Source: an uncultured Gemmatimonadota bacterium
Lineage (GTDB): Bacteria > Gemmatimonadota > Gemmatimonadetes > Gemmatimonadales > Gemmatimonadaceae
Length of the DNA: 44,524 nucleotides
NCBI GenBank assembly: GCA_946479015.1
Contig: CAMLEQ010000002.1
Span: 1 to 44,524, forward strand
Reading direction: 5' to 3'
Shown in pieces: positions 24,137 to 37,235 of this stretch. The notes beneath the pieces are model-generated. The model had not been told where the DNA came from. It ran no database searches and was given only the letters and a program-made list of their open reading frames with translations. The position numbers were made by a program, and so were the translations under genes. Within the stretch, counting starts at the first letter, position 1. Each line of letters begins with the position of its first letter.

Positions 24137-25566
24137 GCGAGGTCGCCGCGCTCGAGCTCGAGCACGTCGTCCGCTGGTTCGGCGCCGTCGAGGCGCTGGC
24201 CGACGCGTCGATTCGCGTCCGCCCCGCCACGGTGCACGCGCTGCTCGGCGAGAACGGGGCGGGGAAGACGACGCTCATGCGTGTCGCCTTCGGCATGATC
24301 CACCCGGACGCGGGCGCCATCCGCGTGGCGGGGAAGCCCGTGGAGCTGCGCTCCCCCGGCGATGCGCTCCACCACGGGATCGGGATGGTGCACCAGCACT
24401 TCACCTCCGTCCCGGCGATGACCGTCGCCGAGAACATCGCGCTCGGGGAGCACGGCCGTTACCGGGCCGCCGACGCGCGCGCCCGGGTGACGGAGCTGGC
24501 GAAACGCGTGGGCCTTCCCATCGATCCCGATGCGCGCGCGGGCGATCTCTCCGTCGGGGCCCAGCAGCGTCTGGAGATCCTGAAGGCACTCTCGCGCGGT
24601 GCGCGCGTGTTGATTCTCGATGAGCCCACCGCGGTGCTGGCCCCGGCCGAAGCCGCCGACCTGCTGGCCACGCTCCGCCGCTTCGCCGACGCCGGCGGCA
24701 CGGTGGTGCTCATCACGCACAAGCTCCCCGAAGCGCTCGGGATCGCGGACGACATCACCGTCCTCCGTCGCGGCCGAACGGTGCTCCAGGGTGCGGCCGC
24801 CGAGCTGTCCGAGGGCGCGCTCGCGCGCGCGATGCTCGGCGGCACCGAGGCGGTGGAAGTGACGAGGACACCGGGGCGAGCGGGGGCCCCCGCCATCGTG
24901 GCCGAGAGATTGACCCTGCTCGATGCGCGCGGTGCCGTCCGCGTGCGAGAGGCGACCCTCGTGGCGCGAGGAGGCGAGGTGCTCGGCATCGCGGGGGTCG
25001 AGGGTGCAGGTCAGCGCGAGCTGCTCCGGGCAATGGCCGGACGCCTCGCGCCGAGCGCGGGAACGCTCAGCCTTCCGGAACGGATCGGCTTCGTCCCGGA
25101 GGATCGCCACCGCGACGCACTCGTCCTCGACTTCTCCATCATGGAGAACCTCGCCCTGCGCGGCGCCGGCGCGCGACGTGGGCGCATCCGCTGGTCGTCG
25201 GTCGAGCGGCACGCCGACGAAGTCGTGCGCCGCTTCGACATCCGCGCGCCCGGCCCGCGCGCCCCGGTGCGCACCCTCTCCGGCGGCAACAAGCAGAAGC
25301 TCGTGCTGGCGCGGGAGCTCGACGACGCGCCGGAGGCGCTCGTGGTCGAGAGCCCCACGCGCGGGCTCGACATCGCCGCCACCGCTGCCGTTCACCGCTA
25401 TCTGCTCGACGCGCGCGACCGCGGCGCGGCCGTCGTGGTCTACTCCGCCGACCTCGACGAGGTGCTGGCGCTCGCCGATCGGTTGATCGTCATGTTCGAC
25501 GGTCGCGCCCGCGAGATCGCGCCGGAGCGCACCGCCGCCGGGCGCGCCATGGTGGGACTCGAGTGA
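24133..25566 (+). CDS. Double ABC ATPase, mirror copy
   Basis: Same 477 residues as 18959-20392; TTG start in the TTGA overlap with the Nif3-like gene. Confidence 0.92.
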   Translation: MSEVAALELEHVVRWFGAVEALADASIRVRPATVHALLGENGAGKTTLMRVAFGMIHPDAGAIRVAGKPVELRSPGDALHHGIGMVHQHFTSVPAMTVAENIALGEHGRYRAADARARVTELAKRVGLPIDPDARAGDLSVGAQQRLEILKALSRGARVLILDEPTAVLAPAEAADLLATLRRFADAGGTVVLITHKLPEALGIADDITVLRRGRTVLQGAAAELSEGALARAMLGGTEAVEVTRTPGRAGAPAIVAERLTLLDARGAVRVREATLVARGGEVLGIAGVEGAGQRELLRAMAGRLAPSAGTLSLPERIGFVPEDRHRDALVLDFSIMENLALRGAGARRGRIRWSSVERHADEVVRRFDIRAPGPRAPVRTLSGGNKQKLVLARELDDAPEALVVESPTRGLDIAATAAVHRYLLDARDRGAAVVVYSADLDEVLALADRLIVMFDGRAREIAPERTAAGRAMVGLE

Positions 25567-26822
25567 GCGCCCCTCCCGTCCGTCGCGTGCCGCCCGCGCC
25601 TCAGCCTCCTCCCGAGGCGCGCCGCCAGGCGCGCGCGCAACTCTCCGTGCTCGCGCTCTGCCTCGTGCTCGGGATGGCGCCCTGGTTCAGTGCCACCGTG
25701 GCCGCGCCCGCGATGACCGCCGAATGGCATCTCGCGCCCGGGGTGGCGCCCTGGCTCACGATGGCGGTGCAGCTCGGGTTCGTCGCCGGAACGCTCGTGA
25801 GCTCCCTCTTCATGCTCCCCGACCGCTGGCGTGCCGAACGGCTCGCCGGTTGGAGCGCCGCGCTGGCCGCGGCGGCCACCGCCGCGATCATCACCGCCGG
25901 ACGGTCGCCCGCGGCGGCGATCGCGTTGCGCGCCATCACCGGAGCCGCGCTGGCCGGCGTCTATCCGACGGGAATGAAGCTCGTGGCCGGCTGGTGGAAG
26001 GATCGCCGCGGCATGGCGATCGGCGTTCTCGTGGGAGCGCTGACGCTCGGCTCCGCTTCCCCACACCTGGTGCACGCCATCGCGCCCCAGACGGCATGGC
26101 GCCCCGTGGTGCTCATCGCGGCCGTGTCGGCGCTCCTCTCGGCGCTGCTCTTTCTGGCGACGGTGCGCCCCGGGCCGTACCAGGCGCCGTCGGCGCCGGT
26201 GAGCATCGCAGCGCTCGGGCGCGTGGTGCGCGACCGCGGGGTGGTGCTGGCGACGGCCGGCTATCTCGGGCACATGTGGGAGCTGTACGCCATGTGGAGC
26301 TGGATCGCGCTCTTCTGGGGCACCGTCGTCGCCCGCCACGCGCTCCCCGCCGGCATCGCCGCCACCATGGCCTTCGCCACCGTGGGCGCCGGAGCGCTGG
26401 GGTGCGTCGCGGCCGGCATTCTCGCCGACCGTTACGGGCGCACCACCATCACCATCGTCGCCATGGCGACGAGCGCCGCCTGCGCGCTCGGCATCGGGAG
26501 CCTGGCCGCCGGACCGCCGATCGCGCTCGCGATCGTCTCCCTGCTCTGGGGTATCACCATCGTCGCCGACTCCGCGCAGTTCTCCACGTGCATCACCGAG
26601 CTCGCGCCGCGCGAGTACGTGGGCACCGCGCTCGCCCTGCAGACGTGCCTGGGCTTCCTGCTCACCGTGGCGAGCATCCGCGGTGTCCCGGTGTGGGTGG
26701 AACGGTGGGGGTGGCGGTGGGCGTTCGCTCCACTGGCGATCGGCCCCGTGCTCGGGATCGTCGCCATGTGGCGGCTGCGTCGCAGCCCGCTCGCCGCACG
26801 GCTTGCCGGCGGCGCCGGATGA
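25563..26822 (+). CDS. MFS transporter, mirror copy
   Basis: Same 419 residues as 17703-18962; GTG start overlaps the ATPase stop codon. Confidence 0.9.
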   Translation: MSAPPVRRVPPAPQPPPEARRQARAQLSVLALCLVLGMAPWFSATVAAPAMTAEWHLAPGVAPWLTMAVQLGFVAGTLVSSLFMLPDRWRAERLAGWSAALAAAATAAIITAGRSPAAAIALRAITGAALAGVYPTGMKLVAGWWKDRRGMAIGVLVGALTLGSASPHLVHAIAPQTAWRPVVLIAAVSALLSALLFLATVRPGPYQAPSAPVSIAALGRVVRDRGVVLATAGYLGHMWELYAMWSWIALFWGTVVARHALPAGIAATMAFATVGAGALGCVAAGILADRYGRTTITIVAMATSAACALGIGSLAAGPPIALAIVSLLWGITIVADSAQFSTCITELAPREYVGTALALQTCLGFLLTVASIRGVPVWVERWGWRWAFAPLAIGPVLGIVAMWRLRRSPLAARLAGGAG

Positions 26823-26837
26823 CGGCCGGTGCGCGCG

Positions 26838-26865
26838 TTGCCCGCGCCGTCGCGGAATGCATTAT
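26838..26865 (+). promoter_or_regulatory. Internal operon promoter candidate, mirror copy
   Basis: TTGCCC, 16 bases, CATTAT, nine bases before ATG. Confidence 0.4.
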
Positions 26866-26874
26866 TCTCGGAGC

Positions 26875-27336
26875 ATGAGCGTGTTCCTCTCCCGACACCC
26901 TGGCGGCACTCAGCCGCCGCACGCTTCGCCAGACCTGCGCCAGCGCACGCTGCGCCGGCGGCGAGTGCTCTACGCCCTCGCCGCGGTGAGCATCGGATGG
27001 AAGGTGCTGCTGCTCGGCGTGGGCGGCACGCTCCCCTGGCTGCTCATAGACGACGGGCTGCGCGCGCTCCCCCTGGACCTCCAGCCCTACGGCGCGCAGG
27101 CGCTGGTCACCGCGCGCGCGGTGTGGAACGGGCCGATCGAGCGCCATGGCGTACGCCGCGTGCGCCTGGTGAGCGTGGAGCGGCTCTCAGACGCGAGCGC
27201 CGCGCGGTGCGGCGGGCTCTCGGCCCGCGTGCGCGCGTACACGTTCTTCGCCATTCCGTACTCGGAGGTCCGCACGGTCTGCGACCGCGGCACCGTGGAA
27301 TATCGCGGGATCCGGCGTCGCGCGCGTGCCGACTGA
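26875..27336 (+). CDS. Small membrane protein of unknown function, mirror copy
   Basis: Same 153 residues as 17189-17650; ATG after TATTCTcggagc. Confidence 0.7.
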   Translation: MSVFLSRHPGGTQPPHASPDLRQRTLRRRRVLYALAAVSIGWKVLLLGVGGTLPWLLIDDGLRALPLDLQPYGAQALVTARAVWNGPIERHGVRRVRLVSVERLSDASAARCGGLSARVRAYTFFAIPYSEVRTVCDRGTVEYRGIRRRARAD

Positions 27337-28429
27337 CCCACGGCGATCCTCCGCCGCCGGCGCGCTCGCCGCGGCGACCACCATCGCCACCACCGTCGTC
27401 GTCGCGCTCGCGGCGCTCTGGCTGACGCTGCACCTCGCCGGCCTCGATGCCGGCCGCGCGCTCGCCGCGCTCTGGCAGGGATCGTTAGGCAGCCGCTTCG
27501 CGCTGCTCTCGTCCACGCTCGTGCGATCGACGCCGCTCATCCTCACCGGTCTCGCCGTCGCGCTCGCGTTCCGCGCCGGCGTGTGGAACATCGGTGCCGA
27601 CGGACAGTTGCTCGTCGGGGCCGTCGCCGCCACGGTGGTGGGGCTCGGCACCGGCCATGCAATCGGCGTCGCTGCGCTCCCGCTCGCGCTCCTCCTCGGC
27701 GCGGTCGCGGGCGCGGCGTGGGCCGGCATCGCGGCCGTGCTGCGCGCGCGCTTCGGGGTGCTCGAAGTCATCAGCACGATCATGCTGAACTTCATCGCCC
27801 TCTACCTCGTGGGCTGGCTCGTGCGCGGACCGCTCCAGGAGCCCACCCACGCGTACCCGCAGAGCGATCCGATTCCGATGGCGGCGCGCCTGCCGCGGCT
27901 CCTTCCCGGCACGCGTCTGCACTGGGGCTTCGTCGTCGCGCTGCTCGCGCCACCGGTCCTGTGGTGGGTGCTCCGGTCCACCGCCGCCGGCTTCCGGCTG
28001 CGCGCCGTGGGGCAGAACCCCGATGCCGCCCGCACCGCCGGGCTCGTGGACGTCGACCGGGTGGCCACGCACGCTCTCCTCGCGAGCGGCGCCCTGGCCG
28101 GCCTCGCCGGCGCCATCGAGGTCACCGGCGTCACCTTCGCGCTCTACGAGAACCTCTCCCCGGGCTACGGCTACACCGCCATCGCCGTCGCGCTGCTGGC
28201 CGGACTCGATCCCCTCGGCGTGCTCGGTGCCGGGCTGTTGTTCGGCGCGCTCGACGCGGGCGCGCTCGCCATGCAACGCGAGGCGGCCGTCCCCTCGGTG
28301 GTCGTATCCGTCGTCGAGGCGCTGCTCGTGCTCGCGGTGCTCGCCGTCGCGCGGTGGCGGGGCGGGGCATCCGCACTGCTCACCCGCCTGGCCGGCGCCG
28401 CCTCCGCGCCGACGGAGGAGGGAGCATGA
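27326..28429 (+). CDS. BMP-type ABC permease 1, mirror copy
   Basis: Same 367 residues as 16096-17199, GTG start inside the end of the preceding gene. Confidence 0.93.
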   Translation: MPTDPRRSSAAGALAAATTIATTVVVALAALWLTLHLAGLDAGRALAALWQGSLGSRFALLSSTLVRSTPLILTGLAVALAFRAGVWNIGADGQLLVGAVAATVVGLGTGHAIGVAALPLALLLGAVAGAAWAGIAAVLRARFGVLEVISTIMLNFIALYLVGWLVRGPLQEPTHAYPQSDPIPMAARLPRLLPGTRLHWGFVVALLAPPVLWWVLRSTAAGFRLRAVGQNPDAARTAGLVDVDRVATHALLASGALAGLAGAIEVTGVTFALYENLSPGYGYTAIAVALLAGLDPLGVLGAGLLFGALDAGALAMQREAAVPSVVVSVVEALLVLAVLAVARWRGGASALLTRLAGAASAPTEEGA

Positions 28430-29331
28430 TACCCGCCACGGAAGCGTTCCTCGAGGCGACCGTCCGGACCGCGACCCCGCTCGCCCTCGCGGCGCTCGGC
28501 GAGGTGGTGGTGGAGCGCGCGGGGATCATCAACATCGGGCTCGAGGGGATCATGCTCGCGGGCGCCTTTGGCGGGCTCCTCGCCGCGGGTGGCGCCGGCC
28601 TGACAGGAGGGTTCGCCGGCGCCGCCCTGGCCGGTGTCGTCATCGCGGCGGTGTTCGGCGCCTTCGTGATCACGCTGCGCGCCGACCAGATCATCACCGG
28701 CACCGCCGTCAACCTGCTCGCCCTCGGCCTCACGGGAACGCTCTACCGCGCCCTGTACGGAGCCACCGGCGCCGCGCTCACGATCCCGACCACGGGCTCC
28801 ACTCGGGTGCCCGGACTGTCGGCGATCCCGCTGCTCGGCCCGGTGCTCTTCGACCAGCCGCTCCCCACGTACCTCGTCTACCTCCTGGCACCGGCGCTCT
28901 GGTGGTGGATGCGAAACACCCAGGCGGGTCTCGCCCTCCGCGCGGCGGGGGAGCGCCCCGATGCCGCCGCCGTCGCCGGCATCTCCGTCGGGCGGCTGCG
29001 CTGGCTCGCGGTGCTGTTCGGCGGCGCCATCGGCGGCGTGAGCGGCGGCACCCTCGTCCTCTCGCAGGCGGGGACGTTCGCCGAGGGGATGTCGGCCGGC
29101 CGCGGATTCATCGCCATCGCCATCGTCGTCCTCGGCCGATGGAGCCCGCTCGGCGCGTTCCTCGCGGCACTGCTCTTCGGCGCGGCGAGCGCGCTGCAGT
29201 ACGTCTTCCAGGCGATGGGCTGGGCCGCTCCCTACCAACTCTTCCTCGCGCTCCCGTACCTGCTCACCCTGCTCGCGCTCGCGGGGGTGGCGGGGCGTGC
29301 CCTGGCGCCGGCGGCACTGGGCAGGAGCTGA
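28426..29331 (+). CDS. BMP-type ABC permease 2, mirror copy
   Basis: Same 301 residues as 15194-16099, with ATGA overlap at 28426-28429. Confidence 0.93.
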   Translation: MIPATEAFLEATVRTATPLALAALGEVVVERAGIINIGLEGIMLAGAFGGLLAAGGAGLTGGFAGAALAGVVIAAVFGAFVITLRADQIITGTAVNLLALGLTGTLYRALYGATGAALTIPTTGSTRVPGLSAIPLLGPVLFDQPLPTYLVYLLAPALWWWMRNTQAGLALRAAGERPDAAAVAGISVGRLRWLAVLFGGAIGGVSGGTLVLSQAGTFAEGMSAGRGFIAIAIVVLGRWSPLGAFLAALLFGAASALQYVFQAMGWAAPYQLFLALPYLLTLLALAGVAGRALAPAALGRS

Positions 29332-29334
29332 CCG

Positions 29335-30186
29335 ATGCTGGGAGCGGTGATGGCCGGCGCGACGATCGCGGCCGCGGGGCACGCCGTGCTGCTGGCACCG
29401 CGGCGGCTCCGCGTCGCGCGCATCGATGCCCCCATCCGGGGTCTGCCGTCCGCCTTCGACGGATACACCATCGCGGCGCTCGGCGACATCCACCACGGAT
29501 CCGTCGTCGCGCCCACCCGGCACCTGCGCCGCGCCATTCGGCTCACCCAGCGCGAGCGGCCGGACCTCGTGGCGTTGCTCGGCGACTACGCGCTCTCGCA
29601 TCGTGCGCTGCCGCGCACCTCGCGGCGTCTCTACGAGTACGGCCTGCGCGCGCTCTCCCCCGTGCTGCGGGAGCTCCACGCACCGGACGGCGTTGTGGCG
29701 GTCCTCGGGAATCACGACTACGACTACGACGCACCGGCGGTCGCCGAGTGGCTCCGCACGCTCGGCGCGCGCGTGCTCGTCAACCACTGCGTCCGCCTGA
29801 CGCGGGGGGATGGGTCGCTGGTCGTGGCCGGTGTGGACGACGCCACGTACGGGCGCATCGATCCGCTCGCCGGGTGCGGCGGCGAGCCGGCCGAGACTCC
29901 GCGCATCGTGCTCTCCCACAACCCCGACGGCATTCGCGCGCTGGCGCCGGAGGCGCGCGTGGACCTGATGCTCAGCGGGCACACGCACGGCGGGCAGGTG
30001 GTCATCCCGTTCCTCGGCGCGCCGGCGCGGCACTGCGTCACGTGCGGGCCGCGCTGTGCCAGCGGCTGGGTGCCGAACGACAGAGCCGCGCTCTACGTCA
30101 CCACCGGCGTCGGCGTGGTGCTCCCCTTCCGCGTGCGCTGCCCGCCGGAGGTCCTGATCGTGCGTCTGCGCGCCGCGCGCGGCTGA
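29335..30186 (+). CDS. YkuE-like metallophosphoesterase, mirror copy
   Basis: Same 283 residues as 14339-15190. It is the last gene of the transporter operon in plus orientation. Confidence 0.9.
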   Translation: MLGAVMAGATIAAAGHAVLLAPRRLRVARIDAPIRGLPSAFDGYTIAALGDIHHGSVVAPTRHLRRAIRLTQRERPDLVALLGDYALSHRALPRTSRRLYEYGLRALSPVLRELHAPDGVVAVLGNHDYDYDAPAVAEWLRTLGARVLVNHCVRLTRGDGSLVVAGVDDATYGRIDPLAGCGGEPAETPRIVLSHNPDGIRALAPEARVDLMLSGHTHGGQVVIPFLGAPARHCVTCGPRCASGWVPNDRAALYVTTGVGVVLPFRVRCPPEVLIVRLRAARG

Positions 30187-30198
30187 GCGACGCGCCCC

Positions 30199-31149
30199 TC
30201 AGCACCCCGTGTGCACGCTCGTCCAGCGCACGTGCCAGGTGCCCTGCGGCTCGCGCACCAGCAGCGCGTAGGCGCTCGTCTCCAATCCCTCGCGCAGCAG
30301 CACGAGCGCGATGCGCCCCGACGCCGGGAATCGCACGGCCGCGAGCACATCCGTCGTCTCCAGCGTCTCCTCGGAGCCGGCGGCACGCTCGTGGAACACC
30401 ACGTGGTATCCCGCCTGCGCGCTCGTGGCGCGCTCGGCCACGAGCAGCGTGTGCTGCTCCAGCGGATTCGCTTCCTGGTTGAGCCGCCGCACGACATCCG
30501 CGACCACCGCGTCCACGCCGGAACCGACGGGAAAGCGGTAGGCGCTCTGCACGGAGAAGGGGATGCCGCGGAAGGTGCGCGAGGTGTCGTCAGGCAGCGC
30601 GGAGACGAGCCGTGTCACATCGGCCGCGAGCCGCGCCGAATCCGGGCGCGGCATCGACTCGATCGAGTCGAGCGGCACCGACTCCGCCCGCCCATGCAGG
30701 AACGCCACCGTCCACCCGGAGACCGCTCCGCTGTCGGCGGTGGGGCGGACGACCGCCTTCGGCCACTCGACGCACTCGTCGCCGCTCCACTGCGTGCTGC
30801 GCACATCCGCCACCCGGGCGGTGCCCACCAACCCGCCGCGCCCGAACAGGTCCACCCGCACCCCTCGCACTCCGCCGACATCGAACCGCACCGTATCCGG
30901 CAAGGTGCTGTCGGCGTATTCTGGAAAGACCACGAACGCCGCATCGGGGGATCCGCTCCGGACGAAGAGCACCGGTCCGGCCGCGGAGTCCCACGCCGGC
31001 GCCGGTGGCGGCGGTTGGACCGCCTGCACCGATTCCGGCATCGCCGGCCGCGAGGTGTCGGGGGGAGCGGCGGGACGGGAGCGCTCGCAGGCGAGCAGCG
31101 ACGCCACGATCAACACGGCGGACGGTAAGAAACGCGGCATCGAGCGCAT
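30199..31149 (-). CDS. Lipoprotein of unknown function, mirror copy
   Basis: Same 316 residues as 13376-14326; lipobox LLAC and Pro-rich linker. Confidence 0.75.
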   Translation of the reverse strand: MRSMPRFLPSAVLIVASLLACERSRPAAPPDTSRPAMPESVQAVQPPPPAPAWDSAAGPVLFVRSGSPDAAFVVFPEYADSTLPDTVRFDVGGVRGVRVDLFGRGGLVGTARVADVRSTQWSGDECVEWPKAVVRPTADSGAVSGWTVAFLHGRAESVPLDSIESMPRPDSARLAADVTRLVSALPDDTSRTFRGIPFSVQSAYRFPVGSGVDAVVADVVRRLNQEANPLEQHTLLVAERATSAQAGYHVVFHERAAGSEETLETTDVLAAVRFPASGRIALVLLREGLETSAYALLVREPQGTWHVRWTSVHTGC

Positions 31150-31155
31150 CCGTCA

Positions 31156-31184
31156 AATCTTCATCGCCCGGTGGCGTGCGTCAA
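31156..31184 (-). promoter_or_regulatory. Leaderless promoter candidate of the unknown lipoprotein, mirror copy
   Basis: Minus strand TTGACG, 17 bases, AAGATT, six bases to ATG. Confidence 0.45.
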
Positions 31185-31251
31185 CTGACGGTCCCGGCGC
31201 GCACGCACGGACCACCCGACCATCGATCCTCCCACGCTGGAGCTCGAGACC

Positions 31252-32652
31252 GTGCTCTACCGGATCCTGCACTGGCTCACCGCACTCGCACTGCGCTGGT
31301 TCTATCGCGACGTCGAGATCGTGGGACTGGACCGCGTGCCCGCGCACGGCCCCGTGCTGCTGGCGGTCAATCACCCGAACGCCGTGGTGGATGCGATGAC
31401 CGTCATCGATGCCGTGCCGCGACGGGTGACGCTCACCGCGAAGGCCACGCTGTTCGACAACCCGCTCGTCGGCGCCGCGCTCCGCGCGATCGGGGCGGTG
31501 CCATTGCGGCGGGCGAGCGACGAGGCCCGACGAGAGCCGCGCGCGGCACTCGATCCCGCGCGCAACCGCGCCTCGTTCGAGGCGCTCGTGGGCGCGCTCG
31601 GGCGGGGCGCGGCGGTGTTGTTCTTCCCTGAAGGAAAGAGCCACAGCGAGCCCGCGCTCGCGCCGCTGCGCACCGGGCTCGCACGCGTCGCCCTCGAGGC
31701 GCGGGATGCGCACGGGGTTCGGGGCATCACCATCGTCCCCATCGGGCTGGTGTTCGAGGAGAAGTGGCGCCCCCGCACGCGCATCGTCGTGCAGGCAGGC
31801 GAGCCGCTCCTGCTCGACGCGTGGGTCACCCCGCCTGGCGACGGTGCGGTGGAGACGCTCACGCGGGAGGTGGATGCACGTCTCCGCGCGATGACGCTCA
31901 ACTTCGCGAGCGCGGAGGATGCCGCGCGCGTGATCGGAGCGGCGCGGCTCCTGGCCGGAGCGGCCGACGAGGCGCGCCCCGTCCGCGTACCGGCGCACTC
32001 GCTGGTGCTGGAGGTGGAGCTCGTGCGGCGGATCGAGCGTGCGCGGCGTCTGCTCCGGCCGGCCACCGAGGAGCGCGCCGCCGCGTTTCTCTCCCGCCTC
32101 GACGCGTTGCGCGAGGAGCTGGCGCGCCGCCGCATCGCGCCGACGGACGTGACCATCTCCCCGGGACTGCTCCCCGGTGGCTGGTTCCTGCTGCGCGAGG
32201 GCTCCGTCGCGATCGCCGCGGGCGCCGTCGCGCTCTGGGGGCGCGTGAACCACGCGATCCCGCTCGCCATCGCGCGCACGATCGCGCGCCGCACGAGCCG
32301 GGCGCCCGAAGATCCCGCGATGCACACGCTGCTGCTCGCCGTGGCGCTGCTCCTCGTCGCCTACGTCGTGCAGACCGCCGCGGCGTGGCGGTGGGTGGGA
32401 CCATGGTGGGCGTTGCTCTATCTCGCCACCCTGCCGATCGCCGGGCTGTGGGATCAGCGCCACCGCGACCGCATGCGGCGCGCGGTCGAGCGCGCCCGCG
32501 CCTATCTCGTCTTCCGCCGCCACCCGGCGCTGCAGCGCCAGCTCGTGGAGCGGCTCGCCGAGCTGCGCGACGAGGGACGCGCGCTCGAGGCGGAGCTCAC
32601 CGCGGAGGGAGGAACTCCCCGACCAGATCCCAGTGCCACGCATCCCGCCTGA
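31252..32652 (+). CDS. PlsC-type acyltransferase, mirror copy
   Basis: Same 466 residues as 11873-13273; NHPNAVVD and FFPEGKSH blocks, GTG start with GGAG upstream. Confidence 0.86.
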   Translation: MLYRILHWLTALALRWFYRDVEIVGLDRVPAHGPVLLAVNHPNAVVDAMTVIDAVPRRVTLTAKATLFDNPLVGAALRAIGAVPLRRASDEARREPRAALDPARNRASFEALVGALGRGAAVLFFPEGKSHSEPALAPLRTGLARVALEARDAHGVRGITIVPIGLVFEEKWRPRTRIVVQAGEPLLLDAWVTPPGDGAVETLTREVDARLRAMTLNFASAEDAARVIGAARLLAGAADEARPVRVPAHSLVLEVELVRRIERARRLLRPATEERAAAFLSRLDALREELARRRIAPTDVTISPGLLPGGWFLLREGSVAIAAGAVALWGRVNHAIPLAIARTIARRTSRAPEDPAMHTLLLAVALLLVAYVVQTAAAWRWVGPWWALLYLATLPIAGLWDQRHRDRMRRAVERARAYLVFRRHPALQRQLVERLAELRDEGRALEAELTAEGGTPRPDPSATHPA

Positions 32653-32896
32653 CGCCGGTGCGTGGATCCTTCAATGGCTTGAACTGCAGTCGCTCCGCCG
32701 GGAGCCCGACGCGGCGCCCGTAGGCGAGCAGTCGCTCCCGGTCCGTGGACACGAGGTGCGCCATCGGGCGCCCCTTCCACACGTGGCGGTGCAGCCAGAG
32801 CCCACCATCCATGGCGTGGATCATCCCCTCGCGCCGCTTCGCGAACTCCCGATAGACCGTCGAATCGCTCCCCAAGACCCCTCGCGTCGAAGTCAC
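32597..32896 (-). CDS. DUF4031-like small protein, mirror copy
   Basis: Same frame as 11629-11928, overlapping the acyltransferase tail by 56 bases. Confidence 0.6.
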   Translation of the reverse strand: MTSTRGVLGSDSTVYREFAKRREGMIHAMDGGLWLHRHVWKGRPMAHLVSTDRERLLAYGRRVGLPAERLQFKPLKDPRTGVRRDAWHWDLVGEFLPPR

Positions 32897-32898
32897 GC

Positions 32899-33285
32899 TC
32901 AGTTGCAGACGATGCTCGCCTCCACCGTCGCCGGCGCCACGGGCGCCACCGACCCGAAGAACAGCGCGCACGAGTTCACCGACGCCCCCGGGCGCGTGGC
33001 CGTCGCTCCCCACCCGCCAGCGGTCGCCTCGGAGATCGTGATCGTCACGCCGGCCGTCGGGTTGAAGTTGAGCGCGCCGAGATCAGCCGTGTACGTGTCG
33101 TTCGAGTAGTAGTACGACTCCTCCGCCGTGGCCAGGTTCCGCAGGTCGGACTTGATCGCCGCGGCGTAGCTCTTCCCCTTCGTGTTCGCGAACTTCGGGA
33201 TCGCGATGGATGCGAGGATCCCGATGATCACGACCACGACCAACAATTCGATCAGGGTGAAGCCGGCGGAGCGCGAGTGGCGCAT
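32899..33285 (-). CDS. Type IV pilin-like prepilin (second), mirror copy
   Basis: Same 128 residues as 11240-11626; leader MRHSRSAG, then FTLIELLVV. Confidence 0.92.
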   Translation of the reverse strand: MRHSRSAGFTLIELLVVVVIIGILASIAIPKFANTKGKSYAAAIKSDLRNLATAEESYYYSNDTYTADLGALNFNPTAGVTITISEATAGGWGATATRPGASVNSCALFFGSVAPVAPATVEASIVCN

Positions 33286-33342
33286 GGAAGGGTCCTGAAT
33301 TGGGTTGGGCATCGGTCACGACGACTGCCGCCTCAGTGCCAG

Positions 33343-33357
33343 GCAATCGCAGTGCCG
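33343..33357 (-). promoter_or_regulatory. Sigma-54-type promoter of the second pilin, mirror copy
   Basis: Minus strand CGGCAC, five bases, TTGC, as at 11168-11182. Confidence 0.6.
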
Positions 33358-33443
33358 CACGGGAGGCCAACGAGCAAGCCTATGATTTGACTAGTTTTAG
33401 GATGTTTCGAATCGACCCGTCGGTCGAACTGACCGCTCGATTC

Positions 33444-33459
33444 TGCGATGATCATCGCA
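33444..33459. repeat. TGCGATGATCATCGCA palindrome, mirror copy
   Basis: Mirror of 11066-11081. Confidence 0.45.
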
Positions 33460-33514
33460 CTCTGCAACGGCGGTCGGCCGGATCGGCGGAGCGAGCAGCC
33501 GCCGGAAATCCATG

Positions 33515-33536
33515 ATCATCGGGTGCACCCGATGAT
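33515..33536. repeat. 22-bp palindrome over the pilin stop codon, mirror copy
   Basis: Mirror of 10989-11010. Confidence 0.6.
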
Positions 33537-33902
33537 GTTCTTCATCGTGGCCGGGGGGACCTCCGGGGCGGTCCCGTAGAACATCGCGCACCGGGCATCG
33601 TCGGCACCGTGACTGGCCGTGGCCGACCATCCGGTGCTGTCGGCGCTGACCACCGTGACCTTCACGTCCGACGACGGCGTGAAGTCCAGCGCCCGCAGGT
33701 CCTCGGAGTAGCGGCTCCACTCGCTCCAGTAGGCCTCCTCGGAGAGCGCGAGGTTCTGGAGGTCGCTCGTCATGGTGGTGATGTAGAACTTCCGCCGGAA
33801 GTTGCGAAACCGGGGAATCGCGAGGCCGACGAGGACGCCGATCACGACGATGACGACGAAGAGCTCCACCAGGGAGAATCCGTCACGCCTTCGGAAGCGC
33901 AT
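33516..33902 (-). CDS. Type IV pilin-like prepilin (first), mirror copy
   Basis: Same 128 residues as 10623-11009; leader MRFRRRDG, then FSLVELFVV. Confidence 0.88.
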   Translation of the reverse strand: MRFRRRDGFSLVELFVVIVVIGVLVGLAIPRFRNFRRKFYITTMTSDLQNLALSEEAYWSEWSRYSEDLRALDFTPSSDVKVTVVSADSTGWSATASHGADDARCAMFYGTAPEVPPATMKNIIGCTR

Positions 33903-34024
33903 CGAGTAGCTCGGGAGCGGTGATGGTGTCGCGTGCGGCCGGCGGAGAGGCAGGGGCGGAAGCGGGGGTGGAGCAGGGGACGAGGGAGCGCCAGGGGGCG
34001 CCCGAGCCGCCGTGGGCGCCGCAC

Positions 34025-34053
34025 ATTAGACGATTCATTGAAACCGATGTCTC
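34025..34053 (-). promoter_or_regulatory. First pilin promoter candidate, mirror copy
   Basis: GAGACA, 17 bases, TCTAAT on the minus strand. Confidence 0.4.
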
Positions 34054-34055
34054 GT

Positions 34056-34088
34056 GGCCGGCCCGGACGGGCCCGGGCCCGGCCGGCC
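34056..34088 (-). terminator. GC-rich hairpin after polA, mirror copy
   Basis: GGCCGGCC arms without a T run, as at 10437-10469. Confidence 0.3.
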
Positions 34089-34112
34089 AGCGCCCCCACC
34101 CCGCCGCGCCGC

Positions 34113-37055
<2,943 letters not shown>

Positions 37056-37105
37056 CCGCGAAAGTTCGCGCCCGCCAGCGTCGAATACCAGGGTGCGCGG
37101 GAGCG

Positions 37106-37142
37106 AAAAAAAGCACGTTCCGCTCTGCCGAACGGAACGTGC
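37106..37142 (-). terminator. Cold-shock gene terminator, mirror copy
   Basis: 13-bp stem with GGCA loop and seven T on the minus strand, seen as seven A on the + strand. Confidence 0.92.
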
Positions 37143-37235
37143 CCGGGCATTCCAGGTCTCGATATGTGCCAACGCCTGCCTCGTCGCAGCGGGCAGGCGG
37201 CAGCTAGATCGAATGGCCTGTGGTACCGATGGTGG